NCBI GenBank assembly: GCA_011390615.1
Contig: JAABSB010000003.1
Location: forward strand, 1 to 50,697
DNA length: 50,697 nt
Direction: 5' to 3'
Source of the DNA: Desulfotignum sp.
GTDB lineage: Bacteria; Desulfobacterota; Desulfobacteria; Desulfobacterales; Desulfobacteraceae
Part shown: positions 32,072-40,985 of the stretch, piece by piece
Layout of the letters: the number at the start of each line of letters is the position of its first letter
How positions within the stretch are numbered: position 1 is the stretch's first letter
Made by a program: the position numbers and the translations under genes
Notes under the pieces: generated by a model
Databases searched by the model: none
The model's input: the letters and a program-made list of their open reading frames with translations, nothing else
What the model was told of the DNA's origin: nothing

Positions 32072-34378
32072 ATGGTGCATAAATTATTCAAAAAATGGCT
32101 GCCATGGCGGTTTCTGATCAGACGGATAACCGGATTTTACGGGTTTCTGGATCCTGTCACCCTCATGGCCCGGCTGCGCCAGTTCAGCAAACCCTCTGAA
32201 GTGCAGGAACCCATTGAACTTCTCCGGGCCGGGCTCATTTTCCATGCCCGGGGCCTGGTCAATACCCGGGCCATCCAGTACAATCTTGACTGGGTCTGGC
32301 CATTCTGGGTGGTAAAGCAGTTCACCCCCAAAGATGCATCTTTTATCCCCAGGGGATTTTCCTTTTCCCATATCAATGTGACCCACAGGAACTGGACCGC
32401 AGTGGGCCATCCAGACCTTGCTGCCTACCCTGTCATTGATCCCAGGGGGCTTGTGACACCCTTGTTTGATGCATGGTCCATCGATGTCTGGCTCATGACC
32501 CAAGACAAAGCACTGCTGCTGCCGTCCCGGCAGCCCCGGGTTGAGCAGACGCTTGATCTGTCAGATGAACTGGCAGTCACCACTACCACAGCGAAAAACA
32601 CCCTGTCTATTGTGTGCACGGCCAGCGTGAAAATGGATACCCCTGCCGGTCCGGTGATGCAGATGACTGCCAAAGGCAGCATGCAAAAGGATGCCGGGTG
32701 GCTTATTGTGTCCATACGGCCCTATAATCCGGAAGGGATCTATTTCATCGACCATATCCGCTATGACGACAGCCGGTTTGTCATTAACCATGCCCACGAG
32801 ATGCGCTTTGGAACCGCTCCTGAAAAGGTGCTGTTTTCCACCTATGACCGCGGGGATGTGGCCCTGGAACTGGACAGGCCACAGACGGAAGACCAGGCGG
32901 CATGCCCCATAGGCATGGCAACGGCAGCCGCGTTTTTCCCGGTTGCCCCCAATGCCGCCACCCAAATTGATATTCAGGTCCCCTTGGACCAGGACACGGC
33001 GTTTTTATCTTCCGGCATCAGCCGGTCAGCAGCACCTGCATCACAGATTGTTTCACAAACTGCAGCCCTGGCCATACCGGATACCAAATTTCAATTTCTG
33101 TATGATGCCGCTGTCAGGACCCTGCTGCTGTTAAGTGCGGACGAGGTGGTTCCAGGACCTTATACCTACCGCCGTTTCTGGTTCCGGGATGCCTGCCTGA
33201 TGATTAATGCCCTGCTGGGTCTGGGACTTTCCCAAAGATGCGAACGCCTGATTCAGGGATTTTCCAGGCGCCAGAAACTGAGCGGGTATTTCCAGTCACA
33301 GGAAGGGGAATGGGATTCCAACGGCCAGGTGCTGTGGATTGCCCACCGGTTTACCCAATGCACGGGCCGGATTTTCCCGGCATCTGTTTTCACATCCCTG
33401 ATGAAAGGGGCCCGGTGGATCATACACAAACGCCGGAGCAAAAAGAACGGAACGCCCCATGACGGACTGCTGCCGGCCGGTTTCAGTGCCGAACATTTAG
33501 GGCCCAATGACTATTATTTTTGGGATGATTTCTGGGGGGTTGCCGGACTTAGGGCAGCCGCAGAACTGGCAAAAATACAGGAAAACACTGCAGATCAGAA
33601 TATGTTTGCGGCCCAGGCAACGGATTTTGAAACCTGCATTTTCACCTCCCTGGCCCAGGCACCCGGGTATAAAAAACACCAGGCCATCCCGGCATCGCCC
33701 TACCGCCGGATGGATGCAGGTGCTGTGGGATCCCTGGTTGCAGATTATCCTTTGCAGATCACCCCCCCCAATGATGCCAGAATAATGAACACCATGTCCT
33801 ATCTCATGTCCCATTGTTCTTTTGGCAATGCCTTTTTTCAGGATATGATCCATTCAGGCATCAATATCTACCTGACACTGGCCATGGCCCAGACCTTTTT
33901 GCGCAGCCAGGACATCCGGTACAAAGAGTTGATCCAAACCGTTGCAGACCTGGCATCCCCCACAGGCCAGTGGCCGGAAGCCATCAATCCTTTAACCGGC
34001 GGCGGGTGCATGGGAGACGGCCAGCACGGCTGGGCTGCGGCAGAATGGGTCATGATGATGCGCAGCCTGTTCATAAGAGAAGAAGGGGATATGCTCATTC
34101 TGGGATCCGGGATTTTCCCGGAATGGCTGCAGCAGGACATCCCTTTGTCCTTCGGTCCTACCCTGGTACCGGGGGGTTCTGTCAGTGTGATATTCACCCG
34201 GTCTCGCAAAGGGCTGCAAATGTTTCTCACCGCATCTGTCAAGGGGAGACCGCTTCCCTGCAGGGCAGCGGTTCCAGGTTACCGCCCAAGGGATCTGGAT
34301 ACGTCACACGATTATTGCCTGCTTGAACCGGTTCAGACTCCTGAACCGTGTGGTTTTCCTGCCGCAAATCTAAAATGA
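32072..34378 (+). CDS. Six-hairpin glycosidase-like protein (glycogen-debranching/GH15-like)
   Basis: A 768-aa cytosolic protein; the ATG at 32072 or the GTG at 32069 starts it, 8 bp after the PRC-barrel stop. Residues about 40-340 are a beta-rich N-terminal domain. Residues about 345-720 look like an (alpha/alpha)6 barrel: YRRFWFRDACLMINALLG, EGEWDSNGQVLWIAHRF, YYFWDDFWGVAGLRAA, TGQWPEAINPLTGGGCMGDG and QHGWAAAEWVMMMR, the pattern of amylo-alpha-1,6-glucosidase and glucoamylase-type folds, with acidic residues in the expected catalytic positions (RDA; QWPE). No signal peptide. The substrate is unknown, probably an intracellular or membrane-linked glycan made by the GT4 enzyme. Confidence 0.75.
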   Translation: MVHKLFKKWLPWRFLIRRITGFYGFLDPVTLMARLRQFSKPSEVQEPIELLRAGLIFHARGLVNTRAIQYNLDWVWPFWVVKQFTPKDASFIPRGFSFSHINVTHRNWTAVGHPDLAAYPVIDPRGLVTPLFDAWSIDVWLMTQDKALLLPSRQPRVEQTLDLSDELAVTTTTAKNTLSIVCTASVKMDTPAGPVMQMTAKGSMQKDAGWLIVSIRPYNPEGIYFIDHIRYDDSRFVINHAHEMRFGTAPEKVLFSTYDRGDVALELDRPQTEDQAACPIGMATAAAFFPVAPNAATQIDIQVPLDQDTAFLSSGISRSAAPASQIVSQTAALAIPDTKFQFLYDAAVRTLLLLSADEVVPGPYTYRRFWFRDACLMINALLGLGLSQRCERLIQGFSRRQKLSGYFQSQEGEWDSNGQVLWIAHRFTQCTGRIFPASVFTSLMKGARWIIHKRRSKKNGTPHDGLLPAGFSAEHLGPNDYYFWDDFWGVAGLRAAAELAKIQENTADQNMFAAQATDFETCIFTSLAQAPGYKKHQAIPASPYRRMDAGAVGSLVADYPLQITPPNDARIMNTMSYLMSHCSFGNAFFQDMIHSGINIYLTLAMAQTFLRSQDIRYKELIQTVADLASPTGQWPEAINPLTGGGCMGDGQHGWAAAEWVMMMRSLFIREEGDMLILGSGIFPEWLQQDIPLSFGPTLVPGGSVSVIFTRSRKGLQMFLTASVKGRPLPCRAAVPGYRPRDLDTSHDYCLLEPVQTPEPCGFPAANLK

Positions 34379-35389
34379 AACGGTCAGGGCCAAAGACCCC
34401 ACCACATGCCCCCTGGACTGGTGATCGAACTGTTCGGTCCTGAAAACATGGCGGTAGGTCAGCTTGATTGTCTTATAGCTTGCGGCAATACCTGTGGAAA
34501 ATTCCGCCACAAAAGGTTTTTTATCCACACTGTGGCTGCCTGTAAAGGTGTTGCCGTCCAGGAAAATATCACGCAGCACCACTGCAGCCCGGAAACCGGC
34601 AAACCAGTGCAGCCCAAAGACAGGAATCCGGGGATAGCCGTAAACGGACACGGGCGCACTGATCCCGGCACCGGCACGGATCACGTCAGATCCGAAATCC
34701 ATGGGAATATTGTACCCCACCCGGACCTCACCCCCGGCATCAGCGCCGGTTTTCACATTGCCCAGGGTGAAGCCGGTGTGGGTGAGCAGATCATAGCACA
34801 GCCAATCTGTCAGCATCGCCCGGTGGGTGCGCCATTTGCGCTGCCAGGCAAATCCCAGGGCCACCTCATCATCCAGCTGGTTATCCCATCCCTGTGCTTC
34901 GGCAATATCCCGGAGGTCATGGACAGTATTCTGGACCTGTTCCCCAAGGCCGGACGGGCCCACCACCCCCAGGGTGATTTCAATGGTATCAAGTTTTGTT
35001 AAGGTTTTGCTGTGCAGCGCGATACCTGCGTACAAATACCCGGCATAGGGCCGGTCATCAGGCAGCAGTTCCGTGGCCTGGATATCTGCCGGGGTATAGG
35101 TCTGATGGCCGAACAGCAGCCCGATATTGTGGGTGCTGCCTGGAACATGGGCAAACGGTACTGCCCGGATCACAGGCAGGGACCATTCGGGCAGGCGGAC
35201 ATCATCTTTGTATCGCTTCAAATCCTTTGACAACCAGGTCATCTGCAGGGCATTGGTGTAATACCTGTCAGTATCGCCGAAAAGATCATTTTCATAAAAA
35301 ACCTGGAAAGTCTGCAATCCGGCAGATTCCTCACACCAGGCCACCGAGGACAACAGCAGGATCATTCCGGCTGCAAGTAATGTTTTCAT
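34370..35389 (-). CDS. LpxR-family (DUF2219) outer-membrane lipid A deacylase-like protein
   Basis: A 339-aa outer-membrane beta-barrel protein with a signal peptide (about 1-19). Family signatures are FYENDLFGDTDRYYTNALQ (the Asn-Asp pair and Thr of the LpxR active site), LFGHQTYTPADI, PDDRPYAGYLYAGI and the C-terminal Phe of an outer-membrane barrel (LALTVSF). LpxR removes the 3'-acyloxyacyl group from lipid A; activity here is inferred. The stop overlaps the 3' end of the convergent glycosidase gene by 9 bp. Confidence 0.85.
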   Translation of the reverse strand: MKTLLAAGMILLLSSVAWCEESAGLQTFQVFYENDLFGDTDRYYTNALQMTWLSKDLKRYKDDVRLPEWSLPVIRAVPFAHVPGSTHNIGLLFGHQTYTPADIQATELLPDDRPYAGYLYAGIALHSKTLTKLDTIEITLGVVGPSGLGEQVQNTVHDLRDIAEAQGWDNQLDDEVALGFAWQRKWRTHRAMLTDWLCYDLLTHTGFTLGNVKTGADAGGEVRVGYNIPMDFGSDVIRAGAGISAPVSVYGYPRIPVFGLHWFAGFRAAVVLRDIFLDGNTFTGSHSVDKKPFVAEFSTGIAASYKTIKLTYRHVFRTEQFDHQSRGHVVGSLALTVSF

Positions 35390-35425
35390 CCGATTTAAAT
35401 ACCCCTTATACTTGTCATGTCTATT

Positions 35426-35977
35426 TCACAATTTCATGATACGGCGGTATATGCCAAAAATTTTACGCCTGAACAAAAAAAATGCCAGAATAATACCCCC
35501 TGCCACGGCCAGCAGCTTCACATCCCATTGCACCACTGCCCTTCCCATGATAACAAAGGGAATCCCCATTATACCCTGGATCAGCCACGCGCACACCATG
35601 TAAGGAAGAAACCGGATGCCTGACAAGGGCAGCAGATAATTTTTCAGGGCATAACTGAGCCCTGGAATCACCATGAACAAAATTCCATACCACAGGTGCC
35701 GGTTTTCCGGCATCCGGGGTATGGAAACGCCGGTTTTTTCTGCCAGGTTCTGTATCCACCGGCCTGCAACCACCCGGGTAAACCAGAAGGAAACAACCAG
35801 ATGAAGGGGAGTCACCGCCATCATGATGACAACACCCCACACAGTTCCGAATCTCAGGCCCAGCAGGACCAGAAAGGGCGTGACAGGAAAACCCACAACC
35901 GGCAGGACTGCATAGGGCAGCAGCAGCATTGCCGGATGGGCCTGGGACCCTGAAATATGGGCCCAGAAAGCATCCAT
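35426..35977 (-). CDS. VTT/TVP38-type small membrane protein
   Basis: A 183-aa inner-membrane protein with four to five hydrophobic segments. VGFPVTPFLVLLGLRFGTVWG and VIPGLSYALKNYLLPLSGI resemble the two re-entrant regions of VTT (DedA/TVP38) proteins, several of which move or scramble lipids. It is short for the family. It is 36 bp upstream of the LpxR-like gene on the same strand, so both may be expressed together for envelope lipid handling. Confidence 0.6.
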   Translation of the reverse strand: MDAFWAHISGSQAHPAMLLLPYAVLPVVGFPVTPFLVLLGLRFGTVWGVVIMMAVTPLHLVVSFWFTRVVAGRWIQNLAEKTGVSIPRMPENRHLWYGILFMVIPGLSYALKNYLLPLSGIRFLPYMVCAWLIQGIMGIPFVIMGRAVVQWDVKLLAVAGGIILAFFLFRRKIFGIYRRIMKL

Positions 35978-36049
35978 ATCTCTACCATCGCTGCAAAAAT
36001 AATATTCTATTGATCTGCATGAAAATTCTCCGTGGCCGGTAATATCCCG

Positions 36050-36469
36050 TCACCTGGAAAACTGCATAAATGGCACCGCTTCTTTGTATTCCTGTTCCTG
36101 GACCGTCTTTTGTTTGTCAGTAACAGGATCTGATTTTGGAATCCATTGATACGCTTTTATCTCTTTTGTATCAGAGGTGGGCAGTGAACAGCTTCTGGAT
36201 TTGGGAAAGGGCCCGTCAGATGACTGAAACCGGGTCACCACCGCCTCATTCGGGCTGTCTCCTATCTCCACAATATCTTCCACATACACTGCCTGGATAT
36301 CTTTAAAAAGCGGATCCTGGATCTCCTCTCTGATGGTCTGGATCCGCTGTTTAAATTTTTGAAGTGCCAGTTCCGGGGTGCCGGCTCTCACCATACAGGT
36401 AAAATATCCATGCCGCTCCTGGCCGGATGTGCTTATCTCATCAAATGAAAAATGTCCTGAATACAACAT
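36050..36469 (-). CDS. Hypothetical protein
   Basis: A 139-aa soluble protein; the ATG at 36469 (MLYSGHFSFDE) with AAGGAG 8 bp upstream is chosen over one nine codons earlier. The first half is folded-looking (HGYFTCMVRAGTPELALQKF then helix and strand), the second half is Ser/Pro/Lys-rich. No family is recognised. It stands alone between the VTT gene (72 bp) and the divergent UbiB gene; the 280-bp gap to the latter shows no other gene. Confidence 0.6.
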   Translation of the reverse strand: MLYSGHFSFDEISTSGQERHGYFTCMVRAGTPELALQKFKQRIQTIREEIQDPLFKDIQAVYVEDIVEIGDSPNEAVVTRFQSSDGPFPKSRSCSLPTSDTKEIKAYQWIPKSDPVTDKQKTVQEQEYKEAVPFMQFSR

Positions 36470-36752
36470 CCTGCAAACTCCTTTTATTTTTTGCACCTAT
36501 CTTAAATCAAAAACCGTGTGCAGGTCAAACTTTTGTTCAGGGTTTTGACCGGGGATCATCCAAAATCTGCCGGATCTTTATTGTTCCACAATACCGGCAG
36601 TGGGTATTTTTTGCGGTAAAAGTTGAAGCACCATGTTAAACGTGTTATGGATCAGCAGGAAAATATAAACAGGAAAAAACCATGCTCCCAATACCCATTA
36701 TTTCAGACTGGCCAAGGATAAAGATACAGCTCAGGCATTTCAGGACAGGTCC

Positions 36753-38408
36753 ATGGAACTGAAAACCATCACCAATTTTGGCCGGCTCAAGGATATGGCC
36801 GTGATCCTTGCCAAATATGGATTCGGGGACCTTGTCCAGCGCCTGGATCTTCCGGTAAAAAACCTGGTGCACGCCATATCTCCGACGATAGATACAGATA
36901 TGGATGTGTTCCAGCGCATCCGGTTGGCCATAGAAGAACTTGGCCCCACCTTTGTCAAGCTCGGCCAGATCCTGAGCATGCGCCCGGACATACTGCCCGT
37001 GCCCATGATTAAAGAACTGAGCAGGCTTCAGGATGCGGTGGGCCCGATTCCCTTTGATAATGTAAAAAAAGTGCTGGAACAGGAATTTGACACCCCGCTG
37101 GCATCCCTTTTCAGCTCCTTTGATCCGGAACCTGTGGCTGCGGCATCCCTTTCCCAGGTGCACAAGGCAGTACACCGCAGCAAAGGAAGGGTTCTGGCGG
37201 TGAAAGTCAGACGTCCGGGCATTGTCAAAACCGTTGAAACCGATCTGAATATTCTGGAAACACTGGCCAGGCAATGCCACAACAATATCGAAGCCCTGCA
37301 GGTGTATGACCTGCCGGGGATTGTGGAAGCCAACCGGCGCACCCTGCTCAGGGAGATCGATTTTTCCCGGGAAGCCCGGTATATCCAGATTGCCAAAGCA
37401 AAGATCGAACAGGAATCAGACATTCTCATTCCCGAAGTATTCACCGAATATACCACCCCCCGGGTGTTGGTGACTGCATTTGTTTCAGGTACCAAAATCA
37501 CCCCGGCACTGGATATTCCACAGGACCTGCGCAAAACCCTGGCCGGCACTGGTTTGAAATCCGCTGTTCTCCAGATCCTGGACCATGGATTTTACCATGC
37601 TGATCCGCATCCGGGAAATATGGTGATCACCTCTGACAACCGGCTGTGCCTCATGGACTGGGGGATGGTGGGCAGGCTGACCCCGGATGAAAAAAACGAC
37701 CTGCTGTTTTTGATCCGTGCAGGTGTGGACAAAGACAGCAGAAAACTGACGCAAATGCTGTGCAATATTGCAACAGCTAAGGAAACGATAGATTCTCGGC
37801 AGCTGGAAAAGGATGTGATGGATATCATGGATGTTTATATGTCTCTGCCGCTCAAGGATATCCACATGGGACAGCTGCTGGAGGATCTTGTCCAGGTACT
37901 CAAATCCCATGACCTGCGCCTGCCGCCGGACATGTCCATCGTCATCAAGGCATTGATCACCGTGGAAGGCACGGCCCGGATGCTGTATCCGGACCTGGAT
38001 GTGATTTCCGAGGCAGAACCCCATGTGCGCAAGCTGGTATCCCGTCAGTATTCAAAAGGATATCTGTGGCAGCGGCTGCGCCATAACCTGTCCAGTATAT
38101 GGAACCTCCAGCAGCATCTGCCTGAAACCCTTTCCACCATCTTCAAAAAAATGGCACATGGTGACCTCACCATCGGGTTTGACCACAAAAACCTGGCCCC
38201 CCTGCACCAGGCCCTTGAAAGCAGCTTCAACCGTCTGACTTTAGGCATTGTGCTGGGCGCCATGATCATGGGATCATCCATGATCATTACCACCGGTGTA
38301 AAACCATTGCTTTTCGGGTTCCCTGCTTTGGGCATGATCGGGTATCTGATTTCGGCCCTGCTGGGCTTGTGGCTGATCATTACCATTATCCGGGGCCGGG
38401 ATTACTGA
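36753..38408 (+). CDS. UbiB/AarF/ABC1-family atypical kinase-like protein
   Basis: A 551-aa membrane-anchored UbiB-family protein. Signature elements are the KxGQ motif in FVKLGQILSMRPDILP, the Ala-rich loop AAASLSQVH, VKVRRPG (ATP-site Lys), REIDFSREA, HADPHPGNM (catalytic loop) and MDWGMVG (DFG equivalent). Two hydrophobic segments fill the last 60 residues. Members support isoprenoid-quinone synthesis and lipid homeostasis as ATPases. A sulfate reducer uses menaquinone, so the name ubiB is not assigned. Confidence 0.9.
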   Translation: MELKTITNFGRLKDMAVILAKYGFGDLVQRLDLPVKNLVHAISPTIDTDMDVFQRIRLAIEELGPTFVKLGQILSMRPDILPVPMIKELSRLQDAVGPIPFDNVKKVLEQEFDTPLASLFSSFDPEPVAAASLSQVHKAVHRSKGRVLAVKVRRPGIVKTVETDLNILETLARQCHNNIEALQVYDLPGIVEANRRTLLREIDFSREARYIQIAKAKIEQESDILIPEVFTEYTTPRVLVTAFVSGTKITPALDIPQDLRKTLAGTGLKSAVLQILDHGFYHADPHPGNMVITSDNRLCLMDWGMVGRLTPDEKNDLLFLIRAGVDKDSRKLTQMLCNIATAKETIDSRQLEKDVMDIMDVYMSLPLKDIHMGQLLEDLVQVLKSHDLRLPPDMSIVIKALITVEGTARMLYPDLDVISEAEPHVRKLVSRQYSKGYLWQRLRHNLSSIWNLQQHLPETLSTIFKKMAHGDLTIGFDHKNLAPLHQALESSFNRLTLGIVLGAMIMGSSMIITTGVKPLLFGFPALGMIGYLISALLGLWLIITIIRGRDY

Positions 38409-38496
38409 CCATACAAAGGATATTTGGATAAAGACGACTGAAAGAAGGGTCTGTCTCCTCCACCTCCCTGACCGGTAACGTCTGCGCCAGAACCGC

Positions 38497-38537
38497 AAAA
38501 AAAATCAGCCGGGCCGGGCATTGCCCGGTCCGGCTGA
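38497..38537 (-). terminator. Rho-independent terminator of the pst operon
   Basis: On the minus strand TCAGCCGG.CCGGGC and GCCCGG.CCGGCTGA form a very strong stem followed by eight T. It lies 24 bp after the pstS stop, confirming that pstS is the last gene of its transcript. Confidence 0.92.
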
Positions 38538-38560
38538 CAATACAGGCTTACAGCAAAAGA

Positions 38561-39613
38561 TTACAAATCAGATGCGGAAAGCGGGGTCAGGTTCTCAACC
38601 GCCTGTCTGAACTTTTTCCTTTCCGCTTCAGGCATGGGAATCAGGCCTTTGTCAGTCAAATAACCGTCATCACCCCAGGCTTTTTCGCTGGTGAATTCAG
38701 CCAGAAACTCCTTGATTCCGGGAATGCTGCCCACATGGGCTTTTTTAACATAAAAAAACAAAGGCCTGGATACCGGATAACTGCCGTCTGCAATGGCATC
38801 AAATTCCGGGGCAATGCCGTCAATGCGTGCACCCTGGAGTTTGTCCGCATTCTGGTCCAGAAAAGAGAACCCGAAAATTCCCAGCACATCCTTGTTGGCA
38901 TCCAGTTTCTGGACAATCAGGTTGTCATTTTCACCGGCTTCAATATAGGCACCGTCTTCCCGGATGGTATGGCAAAGGGCTTTGTAGGCTTTTTTGTCTT
39001 TTTTCTTCAGATCTGCAATCCATGAAAATTTTTTGGCACCGCCTTCCATGGCCAGTTCCACAAATGCATCCCTGGTACCGGAGGTGGGGGGCGGTCCCAG
39101 AACCTCAATTTTAACATCCGGCAGTGCAGGGTTTACATCTTTCCAGGTTTTGTTGGGATTGGGAACGGTTTTGCCGGCCACGTTTCCTGAGGGCACATCC
39201 TTGGCCAGGGCAAGAAAAATGTCCTTGCGGCTCAGTTTAAACAGCGGGGCTTTTTTGGAGTTGGCAATAACAATGCCGTCATATCCGACCTTCACCTCAA
39301 CGATCTCTGTAACGCCGTTGGCGGCCGCTTTTTCAAATTCAGATTTTTTAATCCGCCGGGAAGAGTTGGTGATATCCGGATATTCCACCCCGACGCCTGC
39401 GCCAAACAGTTTGTGGCCCCCGCCGGATCCGGTGGATTCGATGGTGGGGGTTTTAAAACCGGTGGATTTACCAAAATTTTCCGCAACAACCGTTGCAAAC
39501 GGATACACGGTGGAAGACCCGACAATGGAAATGTAATCCCTTGAGGCTGCCCATCCACTGCCAAGGCCCACGGTGAGAATCAGGGCCAGACTTGCAATCA
39601 ACACTTTTTTCAT
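38561..39613 (-). CDS. pstS: Phosphate ABC transporter substrate-binding protein
   Basis: A 350-aa periplasmic phosphate-binding protein. The ATG at 39613 with AAGGAG and a clear signal peptide (MKKVLIASLALILTVGLG, cleavage near GWA) sets the start. Phosphate-binding loops are VGSSTVYPF, ESTGSGGG and PTSGTRDAF. It is the last gene of pstC-pstA-pstS, 46 bp after pstA; most operons start with pstS. Confidence 0.95.
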   Translation of the reverse strand: MKKVLIASLALILTVGLGSGWAASRDYISIVGSSTVYPFATVVAENFGKSTGFKTPTIESTGSGGGHKLFGAGVGVEYPDITNSSRRIKKSEFEKAAANGVTEIVEVKVGYDGIVIANSKKAPLFKLSRKDIFLALAKDVPSGNVAGKTVPNPNKTWKDVNPALPDVKIEVLGPPPTSGTRDAFVELAMEGGAKKFSWIADLKKKDKKAYKALCHTIREDGAYIEAGENDNLIVQKLDANKDVLGIFGFSFLDQNADKLQGARIDGIAPEFDAIADGSYPVSRPLFFYVKKAHVGSIPGIKEFLAEFTSEKAWGDDGYLTDKGLIPMPEAERKKFRQAVENLTPLSASDL

Positions 39614-39659
39614 TTTTTTCTCCTTACACATTTTTGTTAAAAAACCATTTAAAAATTTC

Positions 39660-40985
39660 TTACCATCTTCGTTCAAATTTTTTCCGCAGAAATACCGCCA
39701 CCGCATTCATGGTGACCAAAAAGGCCAGAAGCACCATGATGGCGGCAGAGGTCCGCTCCAGAAAAGCACGTTCCGGACTGTCCGCCCACAGAAAAATCTG
39801 TACCGGCAGCACGGTTGAGGGATCGGTAAATCCGCCTGGTATGTCCACGATAAACGCCACCATGCCGATCATCAAAAGAGGGGCTGTCTCGCCAAGGGCC
39901 TGGGCCATGCCGATGATGGTGCCGGTGAGCATGCCGGGCAGCGCCAGGGGCAGTACATGGTGGACCACCATCTGCGTTTTTGAGGCACCCACACCCAGGG
40001 CAGCTTCCCGAATGGAAGGGGGAACCGATTTCAAGGCGGCCCGGCTGGCAATAATGATGGTGGGCAGTGTCATCAGGGTCAGCACAAATCCGCCCACCAG
40101 GGGAACCGATCGCGGCAGTCCGAAAAAATTGAGAAAAACCGCAAGACCCAGCAGGCCATATACAATGGAAGGAACCGCTGCCAGGTTGTTGATGTTGACC
40201 TCAATGATATCGGTCCACCGGTTTTTGGGGGCAAACTCCTCTAAGTAAACCGCTGTGGCCACACCAACGGGAAAAGACAACAGCAGGGTGACGATCAGGG
40301 TATAAAAAGATCCGGTAACCGCACCAAGGATGCCTGCCAGTTCCGGTTCCCGGGAATCACCGCCTGTAAAAAAAATGGTATTGAACCGCTTTTCGATCCG
40401 CCCCTGCTCCTGGAGGCTGTCAATCCAAGAGAGCTGTGTATCTTTAATTCTGCGCTCAGTCTCGGGCACATCTCGGGGGATGTGCCCTTTTATCAGCATG
40501 TCCACATCATCATCCGCCGGCACCCAGAGCTGAACAACCGAACCGATTCTCTGCTGGTTTTTCCTGACATAGTCCTGCAGCTGGTATGCTGCCCCGGTAC
40601 TGACCATGTCATATAACTGGCGCTTCTGGCCCCGTGTTTTCACATTTGGAAACATGGCCCTGAGGGATTTTTTCACCATTGCCTGATAGTTGGCATCCTG
40701 CAGGGCCTGGGCATCAATGTCATCGGGATCCAGGAAAATATCCAGCTGGACAAAGGTTTGCTGAAAAGCGGTGTATCCGTTGGCTGTAATGCTGATGAAA
40801 AGCATGGACAAAAAAGTGATGGAAAGGAGTATGGCTGTTATGCCATACAGCCGGAACCGCTTCTCAGCTCTATAGCGCCGGGAAAGCCCTTTGCCTACAA
40901 TATCCATTGTCCGCAAGGATGCAGATTGTTCCTGCGTGTTGCCAGGGGTGACTCCGGTATGGCTGGTATTAGAATGATTATTCAT
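39660..40985 (-). CDS. pstA: Phosphate ABC transporter permease PstA with N-terminal DUF3333-type extension
   Basis: A 441-aa inner-membrane permease. The ATG at 40985 with GGAG upstream overlaps the end of pstC by 8 bp. After an N-terminal membrane segment (about 45-70) comes a periplasmic insert (about 70-215) of the DUF3333 kind, then the permease domain with the EAA loop (IREAALGVGASKTQMVVHH). Common PstA proteins have about 290 aa and lack the insert. Confidence 0.92.
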   Translation of the reverse strand: MNNHSNTSHTGVTPGNTQEQSASLRTMDIVGKGLSRRYRAEKRFRLYGITAILLSITFLSMLFISITANGYTAFQQTFVQLDIFLDPDDIDAQALQDANYQAMVKKSLRAMFPNVKTRGQKRQLYDMVSTGAAYQLQDYVRKNQQRIGSVVQLWVPADDDVDMLIKGHIPRDVPETERRIKDTQLSWIDSLQEQGRIEKRFNTIFFTGGDSREPELAGILGAVTGSFYTLIVTLLLSFPVGVATAVYLEEFAPKNRWTDIIEVNINNLAAVPSIVYGLLGLAVFLNFFGLPRSVPLVGGFVLTLMTLPTIIIASRAALKSVPPSIREAALGVGASKTQMVVHHVLPLALPGMLTGTIIGMAQALGETAPLLMIGMVAFIVDIPGGFTDPSTVLPVQIFLWADSPERAFLERTSAAIMVLLAFLVTMNAVAVFLRKKFERRW

